Shown: positions 34,100-45,964, numbered from the stretch's first letter. The stretch is DNA of 64,000 nucleotides from Ursus arctos (GCF_023065955.2 NW_026622919.1:136501-200500); one strand, 5' to 3'. Translations and numbers: made by a program. Notes: generated by a model from the letters alone, not told the origin.

Positions 34100-34439
34100 A
34101 TCCCAACCTTATTTTCCACAAGCACCAACAGATGTTTAAACTTGGGGTGGAATGTCTAGGACCGAAACATTTCTCAAGCGGGGCCCCTGGAGCAGCTCCA
34201 GGGGGCTCAGGCCCATCGGCCTGCGCTGCTGTTCTAAGCCCGCCCTTCACACGTCAGGAATGTCAAACAGAGCTGACCTCAGCGCTGTGGAGAGCCCCAC
34301 TCCAAACAGCCCTCGGCCGGCCCTCCAGCAGCAGGCAGGCTCGGGGTGTTTGTCTAATTCAAAGCAAACTAGTTGGGCGGTATATTATTTCTCCAACCCA
34401 ACAGGATCGAAGCTGCATGTACCGTGTGTTACTATTGCT
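34100..34439. other. possible conserved non-coding element upstream of CpG island
   Basis: Low in recognisable repeats and containing dense short binding-site-like words: TGTTTGTC (forkhead-like), ATTCAAAG (TCF/LEF-like) and TGACCTCA (nuclear-receptor half site). The stretch 34345-34415 is A/T-balanced and looks under different pressure from its surroundings. Conservation cannot be measured here. Confidence 0.25.
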
Positions 34440-34760
34440 TCCTGCCGAGCTCCGGGGCTCGGCCGAGCGCACGCCTTCCTCAAGCCCGCTCAGCACATTT
34501 AACAAGTGAAAACGAGAGGGTTGTTTCCGCTGTCGCTCAGGCAATCAGCGGACAGCTTCCGCGAGTAACTCTGCCACACGCCACCCCCGCCAGCAACCAC
34601 CGCAGCCGGCCCTGCCGTGCTCGCGAGGCCCTCCGTCTCTTGAGGACGAGACCCCGGTAATTCTCCCCCTGCTCCCCTCCACTGGGCCACTTAGCAGCGC
34701 TTGCCCCGGCCCACCCCCACAGCCCCGCGGCCACGACGACGGACTTACAGTCCTAACCAT
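34440..34760. promoter_or_regulatory. CpG-rich island
   Basis: I count about 30 CpG dinucleotides in roughly 310 bases, far denser than the CpG-poor surroundings, with GC content near 60 percent. On the minus strand a GTAAGT donor-like site lies at 34743-34748, just inside the right edge. No TATA box and no convincing coding sequence were found. It may be a promoter or an orphan CpG island. Confidence 0.5.
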
Positions 34761-35087
34761 GAGCCCCTCAGAGCTGTCCTGCCAGCTCCATCTCCTCTCC
34801 TCCTGACCTCTCCTGAGTACTCTCCGGCCGGGCCTTTATCTCCCCTGGCCCACCAAAAATGCTCTTACTCAGTCAACGACCGTCACTGTGCTAAATCCAG
34901 GGGGTCAATCTCCAGCCCTCGTCCTGGAGGGTCAGCAGCATGGGTACAGAGTGGTACCCCCCATTCAGGAGCCGTGCTGGTCCTGGGGCTCCTGCGACAC
35001 CCACTTCCCGGCCCCCGGCCCCCATCACCAGCAGCTGTCGTGCTGCCTCACTGTTGCCTTGGCGGGTCTCCCCATCAGCATGGCTCC

Positions 35088-37185
35088 TGTATTAGTTTCC
35101 TATTGCTGCTGTAATCAATTACCACAATTTTCATGCTTTAAAACAACACAATTTCATCATCTTACAGTTCTGGAGATCAGAAGTCCAAAATGGGTTTCAC
35201 GGGCTACATCAGGTGTCAACAAGATGGCCTCCTTCCGGAGACCACAGTGCACTCCCTTGCCTTTCCCAGCTTGCATTGACCCGGTCCCCCTCCCCTCCCC
35301 CACCTTCGAATCCGCCATCTTGTCCCTGACGTTGCTTGCGTCCTCACATCTCCCCTCCCTCTTATGCGGACTCTCAGACTGCATTGGGCCCACCTGGGTA
35401 ATCCGGCAGTCTCGCAGTCTCAAAGTCCTTCATTTCATCACAGCTGCACAACTCCCTCTGACACAGACTACAGAAGCAGATTCACAGGTTTGGGGGACGA
35501 AGACGTGGACATCTGTGGTAGTTATTTTTCTCCTGACCGCAGTCTCCCCTCTGGCCTCCAAAGATTCCCATGCAAACCCTCACATGTAAAATACATTCAC
35601 CCCATCCCACTATCCCTAGAAGTCTTACACGTTACAATATCAAGTCGAAATCCCCCCCAAAAAACCCCAAAACCTCATTTGAATCTAATCAATTCAAAAG
35701 TCCCAAATCCCAAATAAGAAATCCCTTCTGATACATACTTCCTCTCCATCTATAAACATGTACAAGTCAAGAACAAGTTATCCGCTCCCAAAATACAGTG
35801 TTGGAACAGGCATATGTTGACGATTAGAGACATTCCCATTCAAAAAGGGAGAAAACAAAGAGAAAAGGGAGCCACCAGTTCCAAACAATTTCAAAACCCG
35901 GCAGGCAAATATTACATTTCCAGGCCTGAGTGTATTCATGTCTTTGGTTCCTGCTCTGCCCTCTGGGCTCACGGCCCCCCTCTTGGATTACCCTTCCTCT
36001 TTTCATGAAGGGGAGCATGTCTGCAGCTAAGCAGTTTTATCTGCCTGCTTCCTGCCTGCAGAATTATGAGAAGTTCAAAAATCTGCTTTCACCTTTCATG
36101 TTATCGTCTCAGTTCCAAATGCTGTGTTCCTGCTGACGTCACCTTCTCAAGAACTCTGTGAGCCTCCCGTCTATGTCACAGGGCCTCGCACCACCTGACG
36201 CGAGCGTCCACTATGGGTCTTTCCTGGACAACCCCGTTTCCGCTGTGGGCTTCTGCTGAGATTGCTGCGGGTCCTGGAGTCATGCACTCGTCTCTCCAGA
36301 GAGGCTCTGTGGTCGAATATTCTGCTGGTTCCTTCCAACGTACCAGCATAGGGCTGTCCAGCCACACCCTTGGCTTTCATTCCGGAGCTCAAAGACACAC
36401 ATCCTGCACACATATATACACACGGCCACAGCACACACACGCACACGCATGCACACACGTACACGGTACTGTCTGTGATCACACATGCACACACACACTG
36501 CTCCTTGTGCACACACAAGCCTCAGAACACGCGTGGACACACAGCATTGCAAGCACACATCCTGCACACATATACATACATGGCCACAGCACACACACGC
36601 ACACGCATGCACACACGTACACGGTACTGTCTGTGATCACACGCGCACACACACACTGCTCCTTGTGCACACACAAGCCTCAGAACACGCGTGGACACAC
36701 AGCATTGCAAGCACACATCCTGCACACATATACATACATGGCCACAGCACACACACGCACACGCATGCACACACGTACACGGTACTGTCTGTGATCACAC
36801 GCGCACACACACACTGCTCCTTGTGCACACACAAGCCTCAGAACACGCGTGGACACACAGCATTGCAAGCACACATCCTGCACACATATACATACATGGC
36901 CACAGCACACACACGCACACAGGTTGCCCAACCAATGGTGCACTCCGTGGCTTGTGGCTGCACCCCCCACCCCTGCTCTGCCTCCATGTGGCTTCTCCTA
37001 TCTGAAATCTCCTCCCCTCTTTTGTAAGGACACATGCCACTGACTCAGATAATCCAGGATGTTCTCATCTCCAGACCCTTAACTTCATTACACCTGCAAA
37101 GACCCATTTGCTAAGTAAGGTCCCATCCAGATTCTGGGAATTAAGAAAGGGATGCATCTTTCTGGGGCCAAGTCAGCCTACCACA
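35088..37185 (+). mobile_element. ERVL-type (MLT2-like) LTR composite
   Basis: It opens TGTATTAGTTTCCTATTGCT, followed by 'accacaattttcatgc', 'cttacagttctggagatcag' and 'cattgggcccacctggg', an order I recognise from MLT2/ERVL LTRs. Near 35500 'gacgtggacatctgtgg' is the usual 3' phrase. A second family-like segment follows at 35560-36130 ('catgtaaaatacattcaccc', 'tctgccctctgggct'), which I cannot name. At 36975-37185 another ERVL-type LTR 3' part occurs ('tcagataatccaggatg', 'cacctgcaaagaccca', ending 'ctaccaca'). A tandem repeat sits inside. No viral gene is intact or recognisable. Confidence 0.55.
36391..36920. repeat. 158-bp CA-rich minisatellite, about 3.3 copies
   Basis: 'atcctgcaca' recurs at 36401, 36559, 36717 and 36875, an exact spacing of 158 bases. 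Copies 2-4 look identical where compared, while copy 1 differs in a few bases (for example atatatacacacgg against atatacatacatgg, and acatgcac against acgcgcac). The unit mixes (CA)n with unique sequence. Frames encoding His/Thr (plus) or Cys/Val (minus) repeats are artefacts. It lies inside LTR-derived sequence. Confidence 0.95.
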
Positions 37186-38160
37186 GACAGTGTGCTGAAT
37201 GCTGCTTATGGAAATGTCCAGCACAACAAGCAAGGACATGAGAAGGCAGCTGCAGGTGTAGTAATAAGAGCTGTTGGTTGTTTCTAGAGCCTGTGAGCTC
37301 CACAGGGCAGGGATATGTCCTCCTGCCATCATTGACACCCAGACCCCAGCCTGCCTGGGGGTGGCTGGCTGGACGCTTCTCTGGCTCCCTGAGGCTGGGT
37401 TGCTCAGGCTGCAGCCTTCCACCTGCCCCTCTGCTTGCCCAGATCCAGTGTCTCCCTTGAGATGTGCGATGCGAGGGACATGAGAGTGCGTCCATGACTA
37501 GCACTCAGTACCGAGGACCGTGCTGGATTCAGTGCCCCTGCACCCACCCAGATGGAGGGGAAACAAAGGCTTGAGATGTGGTGTCTGTCAGTGTCTCTCT
37601 CAAGGCAAGCACTTCGAGGACAGGCCATCTGTCTATCCTGGGTGCCCGAGGGGGATGCCCCCCTCCCATGCCACAGCAGAGAGAGCTGCAGCTCGGGGCC
37701 TCTGAGGAGCAGCCTGCCGGGACAGTTCATGAGAGCAGGTAAGTGGTGATGCCAGGCTGGCCCAGCCCTGCACTCCATCCTTCCACCTGGGCTCTGCAAA
37801 CCAAGGGCTTCAGGACCAGAGGGACGGGGCCACCTTGAGGCCATGGCTTTGGAAAACCTCATCTCGAGCTAAGCCTTCGCCCTTTAGCCCATCCTGCAGC
37901 CCATCCTGCGGCAGATGGCTTCCCCCCTGGCTGCCCCACTGCCCCGGCTTGTGGAGTGTCGGCAGAAGGCTGGTGAAGCAGTTCTGAACACAGGTTTCAG
38001 ATGCAAGACGTGCTTCTGCTCATCCTCTTGTACCCCTGGCCTGCTCCACGAGAAGGACATGTCAAGGGGAGCTGGTGGCTCTCCATCCGGGTCCCGGAGA
38101 GACAAGGAGCAGACCTGAACCCCACCTGGGGCCTGAGGCAGACTCTGCCGTCGACACAAA
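37186..38160. other. unassigned sequence
   Basis: A weak L2-like phrase occurs at about 37285-37320 ('gagcctgtgagctccacagg'). Otherwise there are only overlapping frames with no domain (152 codons minus at 37404-37862). Confidence 0.35.
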
Positions 38161-39249
38161 CGTGTAATTGAGAAACAAACATTTCTTCTAAACCACGGGC
38201 ATTGGTGGGTCCTTCACCACACAGAGCTAGGTACCAAAATGCTGCCACGATAAAGCCTGAAACATATGGGCCTGGCTGACGGGCTCATGGAGAAGCTGTT
38301 TTAGGGAGCTGCAAAACGACAACTCTGTGTTACGTAATTGTGACAAAACCAGGGAGACTGGTTCCTGCAATAAACCCAGGAAACAGGAAACACACCTAAC
38401 ACAGTCCTGCTTCGGGCAAAGAGCTTTCCAAGCAAAATATCACCAGGGTAAATTAGTTGTTACCACTGCATTTGATAAAGTATCTCAAGAGAAAAATGAG
38501 CTCAGAAAGGAATGGGCAAACTTACAGCAGAATTGAGAGGAAATGCAGGGAGCCCAGAAATCCTGGCACTTGCAAGATTAAACATCGAGGCCGTTTTTCA
38601 ACCAATTATGAATAAAATGGAGACTGGAGACTCAGCATCGGGGGTGGGGGAACCCGGCACAGACCCCGGCCTCTAGGCCAGTCTGCTCTGGATGACATTC
38701 CCAAACGGCTGCTGGCTGCTGTCCAAGGCGCCTGAAAACAGGGGCCACTCTGATGAGTGGGTGCCTCTGCCACCCGGGGGTTTTGCCATCAGGGCTCCTC
38801 TCTGTGTTTTCGGCAACTGGAACAGCCCTGAGCCGTGGCCGTGTCCGCCATCCTGTTATGAAGGAAATACGCCCAGGGGAAGGGGTGTGAGCTGATGCAG
38901 AGACAATAAACAGAGGTGTGCCAAGAGGGCAGCGGGATGCACAGGGCGGGGAAAGTCGCTGCCCACAGACACCAGCATCTCTGTCAGCGAGGGCTTTCAT
39001 TCCACGCCCACCTTAGCCAGGCCACGGGAAGCAGGATGGGGCAGGAGGGTGTCCACCCTGGATCCAGGAGCCTTCTGCCCCTACTCTTGTCAGGAGACCT
39101 TCTGTGGCCTCCGCCCCCTTGACCTGCCAGGAACCCGGCGTCCCACACATTTGCTGAGCCAGCCCTGTGAACAGGGCTCATCCTAGGAAGGGAGGCGCTT
39201 CTGGGAGCCGTGGCCACCACTTCCAGTCTGAGGAAGGCTTCGTGGAAAG
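38161..39249. other. unassigned sequence, possibly repeat-derived at 38160-38620
   Basis: An A-rich part at 38160-38620 holds a 69-codon plus frame (38327-38536) ending in a Lys/Glu-rich helix-like peptide. It has the look of an old repeat or retroviral fragment, but I cannot name a family. The right part is GC-rich and featureless. Confidence 0.3.
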
Positions 39250-39358
39250 CAAAAGAAAGTCTGGGGTTTGGAACCAGATCTGGTTCAAATCCTGCTCAGT
39301 CCCTTCCTGACTGTGTGGCCCTGGGCCAGTCACTTCACTCTGAGCCTCGATACCGCGG
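39250..39358 (+). mobile_element. MIR SINE
   Basis: 'ggtttggaaccagatctggttc', 'aaatcctgctcagtccctt', 'ctgactgtgtggccctgggc' and 'agtcacttcactctgagcctc' track the plus MIR. It abuts the CpG island. Confidence 0.8.
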
Positions 39359-39359
39359 G

Positions 39360-39780
39360 AGAGAACCAGAAACGCTAGGACGGCGAGGCTCAGAACGCCA
39401 CGGAGGCGGAGAGGAGCGCACGCTTGCTGGCAGACGGCCTGAACGGCAGTGGCTCCTGAGAAGCCTCCGGAGGTGGCGGTGGGCGGCGAAGAGCGGTGGG
39501 AGGCAGACGGCGCCTTCGTTGCTAGCGGGGAGGCCGGTGCCCGTGGGCGTGACCACGTGCGGGCGGGCGTGTCACACTCCGTCCTGGCCGGAGCCAGCCG
39601 GGATGCTGGGGAGCCTGCGCAGCCCCGGGTGTCGCCACAGCGGCGCTTTGCTGAAAGAAGGGGAGACCCCGGAAGCCAGCGCCGCCCAGGCCGACCCGAG
39701 ATGGAGCGCGAGCTCGCCCAGGAGCTGAACGCGGACACGACAGCCCTGAAACACGAGGAGGCCGAGTGTCAGGACATGTG
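39360..39780. promoter_or_regulatory. strong CpG island, best promoter candidate
   Basis: I count about 47 CpGs in 420 bases with roughly two-thirds GC. An approximate observed/expected CpG ratio is near 1, the value of an unmethylated promoter island. It includes a CACGTG E-box at about 39555 and an NRF1-like TGCGCAG at about 39616. No TATA box was seen. Direction is unknown; open frames exist on both strands. Confidence 0.6.
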
Positions 39781-39883
39781 TGAGGAGACCCAGCCCTTGA
39801 CCTCAAATGAGCAACAGCAGCGTCGATTACCGTTTGGAGAAACACGAAACTTCTCTTTTCCAGCATATGGTGCTCACCGCTGA
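39449..39883 (+). other. open frame across CpG island, unassigned (144 codons)
   Basis: An ATG-initiated frame starts within the island and stops shortly after it. An internal ATG at 39701 gives a 60-codon acidic/Gln-rich peptide (MERELAQELNADTT...). I recognise no domain. A 186-codon minus frame (39178-39738) covers the same bases, as expected for stop-poor GC-rich DNA. It could be a first exon if the island is a plus-strand promoter, but nothing beyond location supports this. Confidence 0.2.
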
Positions 39884-42089
39884 GCCAGCATTTCTCTCTG
39901 CTTGGAAAACAAGCTTTTAATCAGTTTTGATGTCGGCAACACAATTTTAATATTCATATTTTGCATAGCAAATCAGTCCCTCTGCTTCTAATGCCTAACA
40001 CAAAAGATAAACTCCAATTCACTTTTGTCCAAATTATCATAAATTCAAGGGGAAGCAGATAGGATTTAGATTTATAGGCTTTTCCTTTTCCCGGGGTTCC
40101 CATGCCCAAATGGTGGATGAACACCCCCCACCTCTCTCACCATGGCACTTCCCTGAGGGCCCGGCCTGGGGCCTTCCCAGAGGGCAGGGTCGCTTCGCCA
40201 AGCACAGCGGCCCACCTGGTCCTGCCTGGAGCCGGTGTCCTTGCTCCCTGTGTGCACAAGGGGGCTGGATGGCAAGGGACCACGTGCTGTGAGACTCTTC
40301 CCAGCGGAAGTGCAAAGCCATTCCCACGGGACTCACACTCCCTGCGCAGCTTGGGGTGGCTTGTCTCTGCCTGGATGGACCAAGGCCCTCAAACTGAATG
40401 GACTTCCGTTGGGGCCACACAGGCCTTGTGCATTTCTTCCTGATGTTTTTTGTCAACAACCACTTCTTGGAGGGACCCACATCTTGAAATCATCCCAGTG
40501 CAGGAAAGGCTAGAATGCCATGTTGGCCCTGGGGCACGGGGCAGATGATGACAACCGCCACTGGGAGATGTGCAGGTCAGGGCAGCTCTCCACACCTTCA
40601 GGTGACCCCCAAGTGTCCTCCAGGGATGCCATAAAGGTCACATCACACAGGAAACCAGGCCCACTCCCCACACCCAGGTTAACCCTCCTCAGCACAGGCC
40701 AGCTCGAGAGGCTAGTTTGTCTTCAAGCGACCCTGCAGGGTGAGAGTCTGGGCTCTGATGCCAAAAAGGGTAAAGGCTGCATGCACATTGGGGTGCCTGA
40801 AGAAGGGAGGGGCCCCACTGGGCTGGGATGTTTGGGGCCCCAAGGGGGCATCTGCACACAGGCCTAGGGAAGTGGAGGCTTGGCATCCTGGCTCCAGAAT
40901 CTCAACAAAGCCCCAAGCCTTGGTGTGGCATGAGCGAAGTAAGGACGGGTGACCAGTGGGGGTCGGCAGGACCCACAGCTGTCAGAGACAAGACCAGGGG
41001 CCTCCCCATGCTTTAGGGTTTGCAGCGACCCCCAGCGATATCTCCCAGCACACAAATGAGACCCATCTCTGTCCTTTGGAAACTGACCCCTCGCAGTGTC
41101 ATCCAGTTATGTGAATAAGAACTTCAGAGACCAAGGGCATCCCTCTCCTCTCTGTACCCCACATGGACCAGCCCCAAGCCAGTCCCACCCCAGTCCCTCT
41201 TGAAAGTGCTCCAGTTCCCCACCTCCCCTGCCCGGGGCACCACAGGCTAAGCACTGTGCCACGGCCAGCACTGACTGCGTTCACCTCTGCCCTCCACTCA
41301 GGGACAGGCCAGATCCATCTACATGCCTCCTAAGACCTTAACCTCATGGCCCAATTTCCTGTCTCAGTACCGACTCTGGCCCCTTTCCATGTCAGTGTCT
41401 AAGTTCCAGACTCTCAGAAACACAGGAGGTCCCTGTCACTCATCCTGACTCTGCCGTTCGCACCAGGACAGGCACTTCCCCCCCCCTCTCTTTTTTTCTG
41501 CGGGGCAGGGGTACCCAAGCTCACCATGCTTGGTTCTAGACAAGGTGGTCAGCACTGGCCTCTCTACTGCATAGGCCCTTTAGTCCCACTGCCCAGGCCC
41601 ATTGCTCTTTCCTGCCCAAAGTCAACTGCTCTGACGTGCTTGCTGCAAAATGTGGACAGCCGTTGTGAATGCACATTTTGAACTAAGAGAAGCAGAGTCG
41701 TGCTATCTGTGCTCCTGCTGTTTTCTGCTTCCCCGCAGATGCTGTGGGAGGCCTGCACTGACACCCTAGCTGCCCAATGTGCTCCTTCCTGCAAACTTCG
41801 GCCTGGTCTTGCTGGACCCTCCTGCTTGGGCTGGACCAACACAGGGCTCAACTGCACTGTCACTCTCTCAGGAGGGGAGTAAACCCAGCCCTGCTCTCCA
41901 CCTTGGGCAGAAATGGGGGCTTTGGCTCTCTGTGGTGTGTAACTCTGGGTCTGGCAGAGCCACATCCCTCGCTGGCGGACCATTCTCACAGCGCACGCGC
42001 TCCCGCCGCAGGGGTCACACACCCGCCCTGCGCCCTAGTTCAAAGCCCTGGATAACCGCCGTGTCTGAGGCTCAGTCATTGCTTTCGGC
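39884..42089. other. unassigned sequence
   Basis: A/T-rich at 39880-40080, then GC-rich with overlapping frames up to 152 codons. No repeat family, splice-bounded coding block or RNA gene recognised. Confidence 0.4.
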
Positions 42090-42250
42090 CCTTCTGCAAA
42101 CTGCCTGTTTATGCCATTTGCCCATTTTCCATTGGAGTTTCCGTCTTTTTCTTGCGGACAAGAAGGAGTTTCTTGTGCGTTCACTGTATCAGCCCCTAAC
42201 TGGTGTCAGAAGCTGTAGACTCCTTGTCCTGCTCTGTCTCATCAGTTAAT
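42090..42250 (-). mobile_element. L1 LINE fragment, antisense
   Basis: 'ctgcctgtttatgccatttg', 'cccattttccattggagttt', 'cgtctttttcttgc' and 'aaggagtttcttgtgcgttc' follow an antisense L1 ORF2 phrase. Confidence 0.65.
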
Positions 42251-42319
42251 TCTGTGGCAACACCTCCACAACCACCCTATTGGATCCCAATGAGTAAATA
42301 AAGGAGGCGCCATCCCTAA

Positions 42320-42440
42320 GTTCACTTTGCAAATGAAAACCTGAAGACCGGAGATCTGAACACCTGCTCCAGGCTCCAGGCCCATCGGGGGGGAGGCAGG
42401 GTTCAGACTCAGGCCTTCTGGTGCGACTCTGCGGGTCCCA
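42320..42440 (-). mobile_element. MIR SINE fragment, antisense
   Basis: 'tttgcaaatgaaaacctgaaga', then 'ctgctccaggctcc', then 'caggcagggttcagactcagg' follow the antisense MIR with moderate decay (approximate borders). Confidence 0.5.
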
Positions 42441-43964
42441 GCTCTGGCCTGTGTCTATGGGACGCGACTGCATGTCTGTCTCCCTAACAGCGAGTACCCC
42501 GGAGCTCTGGGGCCACGCTGGTGTCTCCACGTGAGGTCTCTGCAGGAGATGTCAGTGTTTGTTGAATCCGGTTTCTGGCATTATGAAAGAGGCCTTGCGT
42601 TCACTGAAATGACAAAACGGTTAAATTCAGTCAAACCGCTTCAAAAGGTTCTATCTGGTGTCGTGGGACTGGCAAACCAAGGCATTCTGCCACGGCAGCC
42701 TCAGTGACCTGTCAAGCAGGCTGAAGTCACCCTGTGGCCTGTCCCAGGGTCTGTGCCCCCTACCCTTCCCTGGGGAGCCTGGGCAGACCCAAGTGCGAAG
42801 GAGCCCTCCCCAGGCAGAAGGACAGAGTCTGCCTGGTCTGACCTCCAGCCGTTCGGGCAAGGCGTTGGAGCAAGCTGCTTTGCACTGGAGCGTTGCTTCC
42901 CTGTGTCCCCTTGCCCACGGTCCAGTCATCAGGGTGGGTCCTGACCCCGGGCCCCTGGGGGGAAGCCATGCCAGGCAGTGACCTACAGTGTGTGCAGGGG
43001 GCAGTCAGCTCAGACTCATCGCGTTCAGTGGCCAGTTGGGCGTGGCTCTTACGGAAGAAAGGGAACCTCTGGATGAACTTGAGCCCCGTGGGGCTCCTGA
43101 GCCAGATGGAGCCACAAGCTGCAAGTGAGGACACAGGCCTGTCTGGGCCTCAAAGCCAAGACCAGCTTTCATGTCCTGTTTTCTCCAAAGGTTGGCGCTT
43201 GAAAGTAGGGTCACCTCCCAGAAAGCAAATGTTTTCCACGATGCTGACAAAATGAAATAATGAGTCTGGCGCTCGGGCCTGCGCCCGGCCTGGTTGCTGG
43301 CTGCCGGAACCGAGGGCGGGCTGGGGAACCAGGGTGGAGAGCAGGGCTGAGCACCAGGCACCAGCAGGCTGCGTGAGGCACTTGTCAGACTGTTGCTAAA
43401 CATGTTTAAATAATAATAATAGTTAAAAGCCTTGCAAGAAGGAGACGAAGAGAGCTGCACCGGAAGAATCTGGAAAATTCCACCTCGTCTCTCCTTGGCC
43501 ATGTAGAGAAAGAGAAACAAGAAATCCAAGGGTCCAACAATAAAAATACTTCCGAGTCAGCATAGCTGTGTTAAGGGTTTCTGTCAGGAAACAGCATACA
43601 CACGTGGACAGAAGGGGCAGGCAGAAGCCTCCTCTCAGCCCCCACCCCGAGCCCCGCTCAGCCTTCCCGGCGTGGACCTGAGGGCAGTCACCCCCGGCCA
43701 TCCAGCCTGGAAGGAAGCAGTGCTGTAGCAGAGAGGAGGCCGGAGCTGGAGCTCCTGGCTGAGTCCTGCCTGTCTGAGGCCATAATAATCCGAGGTGGCC
43801 TGGAGGGGCACAAGGCTGTGAGCGCTGCCGGGGCGACGCCAGGCCCTCCCGTGTGGTGTGCTGCCCCCTCTCCCTGAGACATGTGCGTCTCCTGTCCGAT
43901 GGGTCCTGCCCCATCCCTGGACTGTCGGTCACTCCAGGGACAACCTGATCCGGGCGGCAAATGT
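42441..43964. other. unassigned sequence
   Basis: Frames of 174 and 196 codons on the minus strand (43005-43529 and 43423-44013) overlap each other and plus-strand frames. No domain was recognised. The region is GC-rich with an (ATA) patch at about 43412. Confidence 0.4.
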
Positions 43965-44085
43965 TGACACAAGGCTGCTTACCATGGGCCAGGCTCTGTT
44001 CTAAGCTCTTCACATTTGTCTGCTAACCTAATTCCCACCAAAGCTCCATGAGGCGTGGCCAGGCTGAGTAGAGGACCCAGGGTCT
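43965..44085 (-). mobile_element. MIR/L2-type fragment, antisense
   Basis: 'gggccaggctctgttctaag', 'ctcttcacatttgtctgcta' and 'acctaattcccaccaaagct' resemble the antisense 'ccaggcactgtgctaagcgctttacat ... cctcacaac' core. Confidence 0.6.
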
Positions 44086-45539
44086 GCACCCCAGCTCAGC
44101 CCTGGGACCCACAAATGGACACCACATCTGGGCAGGCACAAGGAATTCTGGGCAAACCAGAGCCCCCAGCCCATTCCTTTCCCACCAGGGACTCCAGCAA
44201 CTGGGTGACACCACAGCTGAAACCCAAGGTCCCAAAGGGGAGGTGGGGGGTAAGGCCATAGCTCTGAGCATGGGGATGACTTGGGAGCGTGTAAAGGGTC
44301 CCTCCACTAAGAGATGAACTGCCTAAGGGTAGCTGTGAGCTCTTCCCCAGGGGAGGGTCTAAGGCCAGCGCAGTCTTGGCCTCTAGGGTCCCATCTATGC
44401 TGGTGTCCTAGCAGCCAGGAGCCCAGAGCCCAACTGGGGGCCTCAGTTATATCCTTCTCAGCCCACCTTCTCCGCAGAGCACTTCCTCTTAAACAAAGTA
44501 CATCTTTACTTCACTCAGAGTGTACATGCTACATACTGCATTTGGAATTGGGCAAATAGCTATTATAAATTCTATCAAAAAAGGGGCCAAGTGGAAAATA
44601 AGCCAGGTCCAGCACCTGCCAAGTCACTCCTGTGCCCAGTCCTGCAAAGCTGAAAACCAATCCCACCCAGACCCTCCGTGCCTGCTGTCCTGTGCTGCAG
44701 GAGCAGAGTTCCCTCCACACCTGGGATTCTGTGCTCACGTGCAGGCTTTCGGCAGGCTCCTGCTGCACTTGCATCCTGGGCAGCCGGCCTGGGCCCTGCT
44801 GCCCAACCTCCGCCCCACCACGCAGTGACCCGGAGAAGCCCCGGTTTCCTCATCTGTGCCCCTGAAGCCTGGAGCACGGTGACCAACGGAGCTCCTGTCC
44901 TCCACAGACGTCTCAGGAGTGGGGACTCAGAGTCGGAGCCCCGAGGGAAACGGTCCTCCTTATGCCACGAAGTGTCCCGCGTGTGTCCCGGAGGTCTGGG
45001 TTGTCCTGTACCACAGCACACAGGCCTTTGTTCTCAAAAGTGGGTCCACGGAGGGATGGGCTAGATAGGCTGAAAGGGCCAGGGGCCACGGAGGATGCGA
45101 AGGCAGTGCCTCTGGGAGTTCCTGGAGGCCCCATGGTGATGGCTGACATCCAGAGTGACCGGGAAAAATCAAGACCCGTGACTTTGCCACACGCCTGAAC
45201 TCACGGAGTTACTGCCTCCGGAGTGAGAAGCAGCAGGGAACTTCCAGCTGCTGGCCCCGGTGAGGCTGGATGGGGCCCTCCGTGTCCCCCAGACCCGTCC
45301 CTGTTTTCCTGTGAACTGGGCAGGGCACTGGGCGGCCTGCTGTCACAGCTGCCGGTTTTGCTAGAGCAGCCCCCCCACCAAGGGGATTTTCCAGTCTTGA
45401 CAGTGGGCTGCAGGCTGTACCAGGAGCCGTAGCAGACTCCTCCCCGGACATGACGACGGGTGAGGTCTCTCCCAAACACGGAGGACAGAGACCACTTGGC
45501 AGGAGCGTCCTAAGCCTTCACGTCACTGTCTAGCCAAAG
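44086..45539. other. unassigned GC-rich sequence
   Basis: Overlapping frames up to 148 codons. No repeat or gene recognised. A short A/T-rich patch lies at 44500-44590. Confidence 0.4.
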
Positions 45540-45964
45540 GAGACTTTTCTGATGAGCCACCTACATGGAAAGACCAGTCCTTGGCTGCTCTGTAAATATA
45601 TTCTCTCTGGATATGGACCCCAGCCCTGGCCCTATGTGAGATTTGATATCTTCTTCGATAGAAGGGTCTGCATTCAGAAATGTCCCCTCTCACAAGCTGG
45701 TATTTCACCATTAGAGATTCATTCCTTTGTCAGAATTATGTCAATATTTCCTATGAAATTCAGGTATCTGGACATAGAGGGCACTGGTGTGTTATCAAGC
45801 ACCAGCCCTTCCGTGGGCTTCGTTTGGCTGATTCCATGCCATGGCGAGGGGACCCACGGGCAGAGGCAGATAGAGTGGTATGGCGGCTGGGAGGAAGCCC
45901 AATACTCCATGCAGAAAATAGTGACAGTAATAGACACCTTTCAGGTCAATAGAGAGACCCTCAC
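45540..45964 (+). other. less GC-rich block with a 139-codon open frame, unassigned
   Basis: The plus frame at 45552-45971 lies in sequence that is not strongly GC-rich, so its openness is less easily explained by composition than that of most frames here. The peptide (MSHLHGKTSPWLLCKYILSG...) has no domain known to me, and a second plus frame (45680-45952) overlaps it. It may be an unrecognised repeat fragment, an old pseudogene or a conserved non-coding element. Confidence 0.2.

Noticed and set aside
36391..36920. CRISPR-like regular repeats
   Set aside because: Units are directly adjacent without unique spacers, and the genome is mammalian.
36213..37043. His/Thr-rich and Cys/Val-rich frames
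   Set aside because: They arise from the 158-bp CA-rich tandem repeat and have no coding signature.
39280..39300. tRNA-like B-box (ggttcaaatcctg)
   Set aside because: It belongs to a MIR copy, which derives from a tRNA; there is no cloverleaf tRNA gene here.
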